From Aquimarina rhabdastrellae (GTDB lineage: Bacteria > Bacteroidota > Bacteroidia > Flavobacteriales > Flavobacteriaceae), in contig CANDNT010000021.1 of NCBI GenBank assembly GCA_947387485.1, positions 1 through 61,247 of the forward strand: a stretch of DNA of 61,247 nucleotides, in the 5' to 3' direction. Numbering within the stretch: position 1 is the first letter of the stretch; each line of letters begins with the position of its first letter. Below the pieces are notes generated by a model, which saw only the letters and a list, made by a program, of their open reading frames with translations, was not told where the DNA came from and did no database searches. Of the stretch, positions 43,194-51,180 are shown piece by piece. Made by a program: the position numbers and the translations under genes.

Positions 43194-44057
43194 ATGAGAC
43201 AACTAAAAATTACGAAGCAGGTAACCAATCGTGAAACAGCATCGCTTGATAAATATCTACAAGAGATAGGAAAAGTAGATCTGATTACTGCAGACGAAGA
43301 AGTAGAATTAGCTCAACGTATTAAAGCTGGAGATGAGAGAGCTCTAGAAAAGTTGACTAAAGCCAATTTAAGATTCGTAGTTTCTGTTGCAAAACAATAT
43401 CAAAATCAAGGATTAACACTTCCTGATTTAATTAACGAAGGAAACTTAGGATTAATTAAAGCTGCTAAGCGTTTTGATGAGACTAGAGGATTTAAATTTA
43501 TCTCTTATGCCGTATGGTGGATTCGTCAATCTATCTTACAAGCATTGGCAGAGCAATCTCGTATTGTTCGTTTACCATTAAACAAAATTGGTTCTATTAA
43601 TAAAATTAATAAGACTTATGCTTTTCTTGAACAATCTCATGAACGTCCGCCTAGTGCTGAGGAGATTGCAAAAGAACTAGATATGACTATTAATGATGTA
43701 AAAGAGTCAATGAAAAACTCTGGTCGTCATGTTAGTATGGATGCACCTCTTGTAGAAGGTGAAGATTCAAACTTATATGATGTATTACGTTCTGGTGAAT
43801 CACCAAACCCTGATCGTGAATTATTACACGAATCATTACGTACAGAGATTGAGCGTGCTTTAGAAACATTAACACCACGTGAAGCTGATGTTATTCGCTT
43901 ATATTTTGGATTAGGAGATCAACACCCTATGACATTAGAAGAAATAGGTGAAACATTTGATTTAACTCGTGAGCGTGTACGTCAAATTAAAGAAAAAGCT
44001 ATACGTAGATTAAAACATACATCTCGTAGTAAAATATTGAAAACATATTTAGGATAA
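43194..44057 (+). CDS. rpoD: Primary RNA polymerase sigma factor (RpoD/SigA)
   Basis: A 287-residue housekeeping sigma factor without region 1.1, the standard size in Bacteroidota. Region 1.2/2 includes SLDKYLQEIGKVDLITADEE, NLRFVVSVAKQYQNQGL and GFKFISYAVWWIRQSI (-10 recognition and melting). Region 3 and region 4 (LTPREADVIRLYFGLG; TLEEIGETFDLTRERVRQIK) are intact. It is monocistronic, and its 3' region contains two hairpins that are duplicated 435 bp downstream. Confidence 0.97.
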   Translation: MRQLKITKQVTNRETASLDKYLQEIGKVDLITADEEVELAQRIKAGDERALEKLTKANLRFVVSVAKQYQNQGLTLPDLINEGNLGLIKAAKRFDETRGFKFISYAVWWIRQSILQALAEQSRIVRLPLNKIGSINKINKTYAFLEQSHERPPSAEEIAKELDMTINDVKESMKNSGRHVSMDAPLVEGEDSNLYDVLRSGESPNPDRELLHESLRTEIERALETLTPREADVIRLYFGLGDQHPMTLEEIGETFDLTRERVRQIKEKAIRRLKHTSRSKILKTYLG

Positions 44058-44064
44058 GCCTAAA

Positions 44065-44156
44065 TAACAATTGCAAACAGTTTCATAACATAACTGTTCG
44101 TTTTTTGATTGATGAATGAACCTTCGGCTAATTACCGAAGGTTTTCATTTTTATAT
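44065..44156 (+). repeat. 92-bp direct repeat, copy 1 (rpoD 3' UTR with two terminators)
   Basis: It starts 8 bp after the rpoD stop. It contains hairpin AACAG/CTGTT followed by CGTTTTTT, then hairpin CCTTCGG/CCGAAGG followed by TTTTCATTTTT. It is 87/92 identical to 44500-44591. Serves as the rpoD terminator region. Confidence 0.85.
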
Positions 44157-44427
44157 TCCTTTTAGTTCTTCTATTCCATTTTAAATAGCATAGTTTTTTA
44201 GTCATTTTTAGATTTTTATTAATTATTACCTCTTAATTTTTTCATAAAATAAAAACGCAACAATTATTAAGCACATAATTTAACTCTCTGATTTTAAAAC
44301 AAGTAAAACACATTAAGGTTTATTTTTTTTACAATTAATTATCCTTTGTTTTCAAAAAAAATATAAATTTTTCAAAAAAAATACCATTTTACGGTTTTCA
44401 CACATACAACAAACAATTATTTTTTTA

Positions 44428-44435
44428 TATATTTG
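44428..44435 (+). promoter_or_regulatory. Predicted -10 box of a small RNA gene
   Basis: TATATTTG followed by TATCAC, 65 bp before repeat copy 2. The -33 element is weak, with only TTTTC at a longer distance. Confidence 0.4.
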
Positions 44436-44441
44436 TATCAC

Positions 44442-44591
44442 AATAATGAAACAAACAAAGCATTATATTAAATGCTTTCAAAATATACTTTTAATTAAGT
44501 AACGATTGCAAACAGTTTCATAACATAACTGTTCGTTTTTTGATTGATGAATGGACCTCCGGCTGATTACCGGAGGTTTTCATTTTTATAT
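44442..44591 (+). ncRNA. Candidate small RNA ending in a duplicate of the rpoD 3' region
   Basis: A transcript from the TATATTTG box would be about 150 nt and end at the tandem hairpins of repeat copy 2. It contains an 18-codon frame (ATG 44446, MKQTKHYIKCFQNILLIK, TAA 44500-44502) whose stop codon is the first triplet of the repeat. It may be a small peptide gene or a non-coding RNA. Evidence is the promoter box, the terminator with compensatory changes, and isolation from any other gene. Confidence 0.4.
44500..44591 (+). repeat. 92-bp direct repeat, copy 2
   Basis: It differs from copy 1 at five positions. Two of these are a compensatory pair in the second hairpin (CCTTCGG/CCGAAGG becomes CCTCCGG/CCGGAGG). 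It is not next to any annotated gene end. Confidence 0.85.
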
Positions 44592-44894
44592 ACTTTATCA
44601 TCTTCTCCCACTTAATCAAATCAAAAGCAATTATTGTGTTTTTTATACATGAAGAATGATTAGTTACAAGAGATAAGCGTAATAGTATTTAAAATGTAAA
44701 ACGCTAAACCTAAAATATAAAAGGATTCTGGATCAAGACTAATTATTGTGTTTTTGTATGAGTGATGAGTGATTAGCGATGAGTGGGATTGAATCTAAAA
44801 TCTAAAAGGTTTTTTGTTGTGGAGTTGGTTAGTTAGTTTTAAGTACTATCACTTCGACTGAGCCAGTGACCAGACAAGCCCTATGATATGTATA

Positions 44895-44985
44895 AATCTA
44901 AAATCAACTATCGTTAATCTTAACTCTATATTCGACATTCATTATTATATTTTAATTCACCCCACAACTTTTGAGACTGATCCCT
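44895..44985 (-). repeat. Interspersed repeat, copy b
   Basis: On the minus strand it reads GGGATCAGTCTCAAAAGTTG, then TGGGGTGAATTAAAATATAA, TAATGAATGTCGAATA and AGAGTTAAGATTAACGATAG. It is nearly identical to copy d at 58523-58610. Confidence 0.85.
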
Positions 44986-45050
44986 ATTTTTCTAGCTATC
45001 TAAAATTTCTATATTCAATATTGGATAATCATTAATCTACATTTACTATT

Positions 45051-45089
45051 CATAATTATAATTCACAAACAACTTTTGAGATTGATCCA
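45051..45089 (-). repeat. Interspersed repeat, copy c (partial)
   Basis: The minus strand reads ATGGATCAATCTCAAAAGTT then GTTTGTGAATTATAATTATG: the first 40 bp of the repeat only, 66 bp from copy b and in the same orientation. Confidence 0.7.
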
Positions 45090-45196
45090 TTAATTTTCTT
45101 CTATAATTACATTCAAAAGCTGTATAAATAATACGGTCTACGCGTAATAAAAAAATATAACTTTTTAATACCTTTAATGTCAACAAATCATCACCA

Positions 45197-45613
45197 ATGA
45201 CAAAAGTTATTAGTTTTGTTAGTAATGCTACTTCGCTTGATAATTCCGAAATAAAATCTCTTTTACAATCGATACAGCAATACAACAATCAAAATAATAT
45301 AAAAGGGGGCATTGTGTATATTAATAATACCTTTTTCCAGATACTAGAAGGATCCCCTTCTCTAGTAGAAACCTTATATCAAAAAATTTGCACTGATAAA
45401 AGACACTATAACGTGATTAAGATCTATGATCAACCTCTTAATGAAAATAGTTATTTTAATCAGTTTGACATTAACATCATCACCAAAAACAAAACAATAG
45501 CATTTCAAGAGTTACAACGCATCCTAGATTTTAATGCAGTTAATATTCCTCAGTTATACACTTTCATATCATATCAAGCAATAAAACTCCTTAATTTTAC
45601 ACCTTCATATTAA
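45197..45613 (+). CDS. BLUF-like domain protein lacking the reactive tyrosine
   Basis: A 138-residue protein that is one BLUF-type domain (about 3-95) and a short helical tail. Landmarks are N30/N31 and IKGGIVY (usually ITGLLLY), Q48 in FFQILEG (flavin-contacting Gln), and the CTDKRHYNV helix. BLUF photochemistry needs a Tyr in the first strand (Tyr8 of PixD); here the matching residue is Phe7 (KVISFVSNATS). If the alignment is right, the normal light reaction is impossible. There is no output domain, and the gene stands alone before rpe. Confidence 0.75.
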   Translation: MTKVISFVSNATSLDNSEIKSLLQSIQQYNNQNNIKGGIVYINNTFFQILEGSPSLVETLYQKICTDKRHYNVIKIYDQPLNENSYFNQFDINIITKNKTIAFQELQRILDFNAVNIPQLYTFISYQAIKLLNFTPSY

Positions 45614-45625
45614 GAGATAAATACC

Positions 45626-45633
45626 TACTTTTG
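45626..45633 (+). promoter_or_regulatory. Predicted -10 box of rpe
   Basis: TACTTTTG (TAnnTTTG) followed by CCAC, 26 bp before the rpe ATG. Confidence 0.5.
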
Positions 45634-45659
45634 CCACACAAATAACAACACAATTTTTT

Positions 45660-46322
45660 ATGGCTTCAAAACGTATAGCTCCTTCAGTATTGGCTGCAGA
45701 TTTTGCCAATTTACAACGTGACATCGAGATGATCAACCAGAGTGAGGCAGACTGGTTTCACATTGATATTATGGATGGTGTTTTTGTCCCTAATATCTCT
45801 TTTGGTATGCCTGTATTAAGAGACATAGCTAAACATGCAAATAAAACAATAGATGTACATTTAATGATTGTTGATCCTGATAGATACATCAAAACGTTTG
45901 CCGATTTAGGTAGTGATATCTTAACAGTACACTATGAAGCTTGTACTCATTTACACAGAACTTTACAGGCCATTAAAGCCGAAGGCATGAAAGCTGGTGT
46001 AGCAATCAATCCTCATACTCCTGTAAGCTTATTAGAAGATGTAATTAATGATATTGATCTAGTTTGTATCATGAGTGTAAACCCTGGTTTTGGAGGTCAA
46101 TCATTTATCGAAAATACGTATAAAAAAGTAAGTGCTCTTAAAGAAATTATCATCCGTAATAATGCTAATACATTAATCGAAATCGATGGTGGAGTTTCTA
46201 ATAAAAACGCAAAACAGCTTGTAGATGCGGGTGCCGATGTATTAGTTGCAGGAAGTTATGTTTTTAAAAGCGATGATCAAATAGCTACAATTAAAGATCT
46301 TAGAGCAATTGCAAATTCGTAA
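45660..46322 (+). CDS. rpe: Ribulose-phosphate 3-epimerase
   Basis: A 220-residue TIM-barrel metalloenzyme of the pentose phosphate pathway converting ribulose 5-phosphate to xylulose 5-phosphate. Signatures are APSVLAADFANL, FHIDIMDGVFVPNISFG (metal and catalytic Asp), DVHLMI (His), MSVNPGFGGQSFI and LIEIDGGVSN (second catalytic Asp). A terminator follows. Confidence 0.96.
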   Translation: MASKRIAPSVLAADFANLQRDIEMINQSEADWFHIDIMDGVFVPNISFGMPVLRDIAKHANKTIDVHLMIVDPDRYIKTFADLGSDILTVHYEACTHLHRTLQAIKAEGMKAGVAINPHTPVSLLEDVINDIDLVCIMSVNPGFGGQSFIENTYKKVSALKEIIIRNNANTLIEIDGGVSNKNAKQLVDAGADVLVAGSYVFKSDDQIATIKDLRAIANS

Positions 46323-46342
46323 TATCAACTTATATAAATACT

Positions 46343-46377
46343 AAAAGCGTTATATAATTTTTATAACGCTTTTTTTA
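46343..46377 (+). terminator. Terminator after rpe
   Basis: 12-bp stem AAAAGCGTTATA/TATAACGCTTTT followed by TTTAAT. Confidence 0.82.
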
Positions 46378-46423
46378 ATCTATTTATTTATCACTTTTTT
46401 CATGCTTTAAGATTCGCTACCTA

Positions 46424-46879
46424 TCAATTCTTTGTCTTAAATTCTGGGTTATAAATCAATCCTATTATATTTCCCCAAGGGTCTTTTATAGTTGCTGTTT
46501 TAATCTCTCCTCCTACATTGGTCGGCTTCTCATGCTCTGTTGCCCCCATATCAATACACTTCTTATATACTTTTTCTATATCATTTACTCCCCAATAACT
46601 TAATACATTTGCTGTTTTTACACTCTTAGAAGGCTCTTCTGGCAACAATCCTAGTTCATACCCTCCTATAGTAAATCCTACATAATACACTTCTTTAAAA
46701 TATGGTTTTGTGTTAAAAACCTTAGTATACCATACTGTAGCTTTTTCTAGATCAGACACTTTATAGATAGTAGTACGTAATCCCAAAATATCAGAATCAT
46801 CTTCTACAGGATTCTTCACTTGCGAAAAGCTTAATTGAGCAATTATGATAAAGGTTGCTAAACTTAATATTTTTCTCAT
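46424..46879 (-). CDS. Exported VOC-family (glyoxalase/bleomycin-resistance fold) protein
   Basis: A 151-residue protein with a signal peptide (MRKILSLATFIIIAQLSFSQ) and one VOC domain (about 28-147) built of the paired beta-alpha-beta units: LRTTIYKVSDLEKATVWYTKVF and VLSYWGVNDIEKVYKKCIDMGA, ending IKDPWGNIIGLIYNPEF. The classic glyoxalase I metal ligands are not clear. Export is unusual for this fold. The substrate is unknown and nothing nearby hints at it. Confidence 0.75.
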   Translation of the reverse strand: MRKILSLATFIIIAQLSFSQVKNPVEDDSDILGLRTTIYKVSDLEKATVWYTKVFNTKPYFKEVYYVGFTIGGYELGLLPEEPSKSVKTANVLSYWGVNDIEKVYKKCIDMGATEHEKPTNVGGEIKTATIKDPWGNIIGLIYNPEFKTKN

Positions 46880-46939
46880 TTTTAAAATTTAAAAACTTAG
46901 TTCCCTAAATATAATCATCATCAATTAATATTAAATAAA

Positions 46940-46966
46940 AAAGTCGTTGCAATAATGCAACGACTC
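46940..46966 (-). terminator. Terminator after secDF
   Basis: 10-bp stem AGTCGTTGCA/TGCAACGACT with a 3-base loop. On the minus strand it is followed by TTTTTTATTT. Confidence 0.82.
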
Positions 46967-46990
46967 TGTTTTATCTCAACTAAAGTTTTA

Positions 46991-49984
46991 TTAAGCTTCT
47001 ACAGCTACTTCTTCTTTAGGTTCTTCTTTTATTTTAAGACCAACTTTATTAATTGTATCAAACATTACAGGTGTTGCAATGAATAATGAAGAGTATGTTC
47101 CCACTAATACCCCAACAATTAATGCAAACATTAATCCTTGAATTGATTCACCTCCAAAAATAAAGATTGATAATAATACAATCAATGTTGTTAAAGAGGT
47201 ATTCAATGTACGGCTTAATGTACTATTTAATGCTCCATTAACCATTTTTGCTAATGGCCAATCAGAATGTTCTTTAAAGAACTCACGAATTCTATCAAAT
47301 ACTACCACGGTATCATTTAATGAATATCCAATTACCGTAAGGATAGCCGCGATAAATGCTTGATCGATTTCCATGTTAAATGGCATGAATTTCCAAGTTA
47401 AAGAGAAAATTCCTAATACGATTAATACATCATGGAATACTGCAGCTACAGCTCCTAAACTAAATTGCCATCTTCTAAATCTTAATAAGATATATAAGAA
47501 TACCACTATTAATGATCCTAATACTGCCCATACAGAAGATTGTTTGATATCATCAGCAATTGTAGGTCCAACTTCCATAGAAGCCATAATTCCTACTTGC
47601 TTACCATCTTTACCATTAACAAACTCATCATAAGTTAATCCTTCTGTCAATTGAGGTTTCAATGCATTGTATAATTTATTTGTTATCTCTGCATCTACAT
47701 CTTGCCCAGATTCTCCTACTTTGTATGTAGTAGTAATTTTTAATTGATTATCTGCTCCATAAGTTTTTGCTTGTGCGCTTCCAAATACAGTTTGTAAATC
47801 AGCTGCTACTTGAGTAGGATTAGCATCTCCTGCAAAACGAACAATATAGTCTCTACCTCCTTTAAAATCTACTCCTTGGTTTAATCCAGATCCAAATAAT
47901 AATGATCCTAAACCAATAACAATAAATATACCTGAAACGATATAAGCTAATTTACGCTTACCTAAGAAATCTACATTGATTGTACGGAATAAGTTTTTAG
48001 TCATTCCTGTAGCAAATTCTAGAGATTTACCGTTTTTACCATATCCATCAATAAATAATCTTGTAACAAAGATTGCCGTGAATAAAGATGTACCAATACC
48101 GATTAATAATGTAGTTGCAAAACCTTTAATTGGTCCTGTTCCTAATACAAATAAAATTAATGCAGTTAATCCTGTAGTAATGTTGGCATCAAGAATTGAC
48201 GATAATGCATTACTAAATCCATCCTTAATAGCATCACTTTGTGATTTTCCTTTTGAAAGCTCTTCTCTAATACGCTCAAAGATAAGTACGTTTGCATCAA
48301 CCGACATACCTATCGTTAATACGATACCTGCTATACCAGGTAAAGTTAATACCGCTTTCAATCCTGCTAATACTCCAAAGATAAATAAGATGTTTACTAC
48401 TAATGCGATATCTGCAAATAAACCAGCTTTACCATAGTAGAAAATCATCCATACTAATACTAATGCTAATGCAATTAAGAAAGAATTGATACCACTATCA
48501 ATAGCTTCTTGACCTAAAGATGGTCCTACAACAGCACTTTGAATAATATCTGCAGAAGCTGGTAATTTACCTGCTCTTAATACGTTTGCTAAATCTTGTC
48601 CTTCTTCTACTGTAAAATCTCCAGAGATTTCACTTCTTCCTCCAGAAATTGCTCCTCTAGAAACTCCAGGAGCAGAATATACTACGTCATCAAGAACAAT
48701 AGCAATATTACTTTGGTTTTGGAATGCTTTTCCAGTCATTTCTTCCCAGATTCTAGCTCCTTTACCATCCATTTGCATAGATACAGCAACTCTATTTCCT
48801 ATCTGCTCATAAGTCTGTTGTGCATCTACGATTACGTTTCCACTTAATTGTGGTTTGTTTTCTCTATTTCCTTTTAAAGCATAAAGATCTACAAGTTCGC
48901 TATCTTTTACAGGCTTACTCCATACAAATTTTGCATAACGTTGCTCTGTTGGTAATAAACTACGTACTGCAGGATCTCTTAAATATGCATTAAACTGTGC
49001 CGTATCTTTAAGTGCTACTGTTGCTAAAATTGCTCCACCAGCTCTAGATTGAGGTGAGAATAATTCAAATATAGGATTAGCTTCACCTACTTGTGTAGAA
49101 TCCTGAGCTTCTTCTAAAAGATCATTTACATCTGTTCCTTCACTAGCAGTAGAATCTTTTTTAGGAGCTGCAGCTTCTTTAGCTTTTCTAGCTTTTTCTT
49201 TTAATACATTATTTGCAGCAAATAAGAAAGTTCCCATTTCTGATGTTTTATAAACATCCCAAAACTCTAATTGTGCTGTACTTTGTAATAACTTCTTAAC
49301 ACGATCTACATCTTTTGCTCCAGGAAGTTCTACAAGAATACGACCAGATTCTCCTAAACGCTGAATATTTGGTTGTGTTACCCCAAATTTATCGATACGC
49401 TTACGTAATACTTCAAAAGCAGAAGTAATAGACTCATCGATTTTCTTTCTTAATATTGGTTTAACTTCAGCATTAGTCATTTCAAAGTTAATGACATCAC
49501 TTAATTCTTTGTTTGCAAAAATATCAGGAGAAGCTAATTTTGCATCTGGAATACTTTCAAATGCTGTAAAGAAATCTTCTACATACGTATTTTGTCCATC
49601 TTTTTGAGCTTCATCTGCCTTGTCTAAAGCTTGATGAAAAGCAGGATCTTTAGTTTGATTTGCTAACCCTTTTAAGATGTCTTTTACAGAAATTTGAAGA
49701 ATCACATTGATTCCTCCTCTAAGGTCAAGTCCTTTGTTTAATTCTTTGGCCTTAGCATCTCTATAAGTAATTCCAGCGAAAATCTCGTTCTTTCCGATAG
49801 AATCCAAATAGTTACGTTCTGCTGCTTCTCTTAATTTAGAGCTGCTATCATCAGGAAATTTATTCCTTGCATAAATCTCAGCTTCTTTTTCCTTAGTATA
49901 AGTCAAATATGTGTAGGATAACTGATAAATACATACCAGACCAAACAATATTGCAAATACTCTAACAAGTCCTTTATTCTGCAT
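46991..49984 (-). CDS. secDF: Protein translocase subunit SecDF (fused)
   Basis: A 997-residue fusion of SecD and SecF, which uses the proton gradient to pull secreted proteins through SecYEG. One N-terminal helix (about 10-28) and a large periplasmic P1 domain with GLDLRGGINVILQ precede six SecD helices (IGMSVDANVLIFERIREEL). The SecF half starts near residue 660 (GIFIVIGLGSLL, GVDFKGGRDYIV) with the matching YSLNDTVVVFDRIREFF motif. The SecD P1 region has an acidic/Ala-rich insert near 270-300. Fused SecDF is normal in Bacteroidota. Confidence 0.96.
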   Translation of the reverse strand: MQNKGLVRVFAILFGLVCIYQLSYTYLTYTKEKEAEIYARNKFPDDSSSKLREAAERNYLDSIGKNEIFAGITYRDAKAKELNKGLDLRGGINVILQISVKDILKGLANQTKDPAFHQALDKADEAQKDGQNTYVEDFFTAFESIPDAKLASPDIFANKELSDVINFEMTNAEVKPILRKKIDESITSAFEVLRKRIDKFGVTQPNIQRLGESGRILVELPGAKDVDRVKKLLQSTAQLEFWDVYKTSEMGTFLFAANNVLKEKARKAKEAAAPKKDSTASEGTDVNDLLEEAQDSTQVGEANPIFELFSPQSRAGGAILATVALKDTAQFNAYLRDPAVRSLLPTEQRYAKFVWSKPVKDSELVDLYALKGNRENKPQLSGNVIVDAQQTYEQIGNRVAVSMQMDGKGARIWEEMTGKAFQNQSNIAIVLDDVVYSAPGVSRGAISGGRSEISGDFTVEEGQDLANVLRAGKLPASADIIQSAVVGPSLGQEAIDSGINSFLIALALVLVWMIFYYGKAGLFADIALVVNILFIFGVLAGLKAVLTLPGIAGIVLTIGMSVDANVLIFERIREELSKGKSQSDAIKDGFSNALSSILDANITTGLTALILFVLGTGPIKGFATTLLIGIGTSLFTAIFVTRLFIDGYGKNGKSLEFATGMTKNLFRTINVDFLGKRKLAYIVSGIFIVIGLGSLLFGSGLNQGVDFKGGRDYIVRFAGDANPTQVAADLQTVFGSAQAKTYGADNQLKITTTYKVGESGQDVDAEITNKLYNALKPQLTEGLTYDEFVNGKDGKQVGIMASMEVGPTIADDIKQSSVWAVLGSLIVVFLYILLRFRRWQFSLGAVAAVFHDVLIVLGIFSLTWKFMPFNMEIDQAFIAAILTVIGYSLNDTVVVFDRIREFFKEHSDWPLAKMVNGALNSTLSRTLNTSLTTLIVLLSIFIFGGESIQGLMFALIVGVLVGTYSSLFIATPVMFDTINKVGLKIKEEPKEEVAVEA

Positions 49985-50026
49985 TATTTTTAATTAAAAT
50001 TAAATTGGTCATTTTTATAAAACGGA

Positions 50027-50034
50027 CAAATATA
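50027..50034 (-). promoter_or_regulatory. Predicted -10 box of secDF
   Basis: TATATTTG on the minus strand, with TTG 20 bp upstream. The ATG is 42 bp downstream. Confidence 0.55.
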
Positions 50035-50150
50035 GGATTTCAAAAACTAATTATCAATTACTTTTTGAATAAAAAAAGACCGCCTCATGAGCGATCTTTT
50101 CAATTTTATAAAAAATTCTTAATGATTTCGTTAAAAGAATAGGATTGTTC

Positions 50151-51077
50151 TTACAATTCTAATAAACCATTAGTCTTTTTAACTCCTTCTGCGCTCTCTT
50201 GTAATTTTGCTTTTTCAGCATCACTCAATTCGATTTCAACAATACGCTCAATTCCATTTTTACCTAAAACAACTGGTACTCCAATAGATAAATCATTTAA
50301 TCCATACTCTCCTTCTAATAAAGCTGAACATGGGAAGATTTTCTTTTGGTCACATGCAATTGCTTGAACTAGACCTGATACAGCTGCTCCTGGAGCATAC
50401 CAAGCACTTGTTCCTAATAATTTTGTTAATGTAGCTCCTCCTACTTTAGTATCTGCAGCTACTTGCTCTAATCTCTCTTCTGAAATAAAAGCTGATACTG
50501 GTACACTATTTCTTGTAGCTAAGCGAGTTAAAGGAACCATCCCCTTATCACTGTGACCACCGATTACCATTCCATCTACATCAGAGATAGGAGCTTCTAA
50601 AGCTTCTGCTAATCTATATTTGAAACGTGCACTATCTAATGCTCCACCCATACCAATGATTCTGTTCTTTGGTAATCCAGTTGTCTTATGCACTAAATAT
50701 GTCATCGTATCCATTGGGTTACTTACTACGATCATAATAGCATTTGGAGAGTGCTCTATCAAGCTTGCTGATACTGACTTAACAATTCCTGCATTGATTC
50801 CGATTAATTCTTCACGAGTCATTCCTGGTTTACGAGGAATTCCACTTGTAATTACAACGATATCACTTCCTGCAGTTTTTGTATAATCATTTGTAGTACC
50901 AACGATTTTTGTATCAAAACCATTTAAAGAAGCAGTTTGCATTAAGTCCATTGCTTTTCCTTCTGCAAATCCTTCCTTAATATCTAAGATTACTACTTCT
51001 GATGCGAAATTCTTGATAGCGATGTACTCAGCGCAACTTGCACCTACAGCACCTGCTCCTACTATGGTTACTTTCAT
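50151..51077 (-). CDS. mdh: Malate dehydrogenase
   Basis: A 308-residue NAD-dependent TCA-cycle enzyme of the LDH-like (MDH type 3) class. The Rossmann motif is VGAGAVGASCAEYIA. Other landmarks are TSGIPRKPGMTREELIGINA (substrate Arg), VVSNPMDTMTYLVHK and the catalytic His in MVIGGHSDKGMVPLTR. Monocistronic, with an imperfect terminator-like hairpin at 50075-50104. Confidence 0.95.
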   Translation of the reverse strand: MKVTIVGAGAVGASCAEYIAIKNFASEVVILDIKEGFAEGKAMDLMQTASLNGFDTKIVGTTNDYTKTAGSDIVVITSGIPRKPGMTREELIGINAGIVKSVSASLIEHSPNAIMIVVSNPMDTMTYLVHKTTGLPKNRIIGMGGALDSARFKYRLAEALEAPISDVDGMVIGGHSDKGMVPLTRLATRNSVPVSAFISEERLEQVAADTKVGGATLTKLLGTSAWYAPGAAVSGLVQAIACDQKKIFPCSALLEGEYGLNDLSIGVPVVLGKNGIERIVEIELSDAEKAKLQESAEGVKKTNGLLEL

Positions 51078-51180
51078 GTATATATTTTTTAAATGATTTG
51101 ATTAAATTTTATTTTTCACTGCGAAAATACGAATTCTTCATTGATTTCTTTTCTCAACAAAAGGTTAATTATCAATCCTC

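Larger units (their letters stand above)
44592..45196. other. Non-coding region with interspersed repeats
   Basis: No gene is seen. It has two loosely repeated tracts resembling GATGAGTGATTAG (44650-44680, 44757-44790), a palindrome-like CACTTCGACTGAGCCAGTGACC (44850-44871), and two inverted copies of the interspersed repeat described at 58523. It looks like a landing zone for non-coding repeat elements. Confidence 0.6.

Noticed and set aside
45046..45288. 80-codon minus-strand frame upstream of the BLUF-like gene
   Set aside because: It runs through repeat copy c and antisense to the BLUF-like start; its composition is not protein-like.
47976..48437. 153-codon plus-strand frame within secDF
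   Set aside because: Antisense shadow of a long membrane-protein gene. Such frames are common opposite hydrophobic coding sequence.
50075..50104. Terminator after mdh
   Set aside because: The stem has a C-A mismatch and a short T-run. It may work weakly but was not listed as a firm feature.
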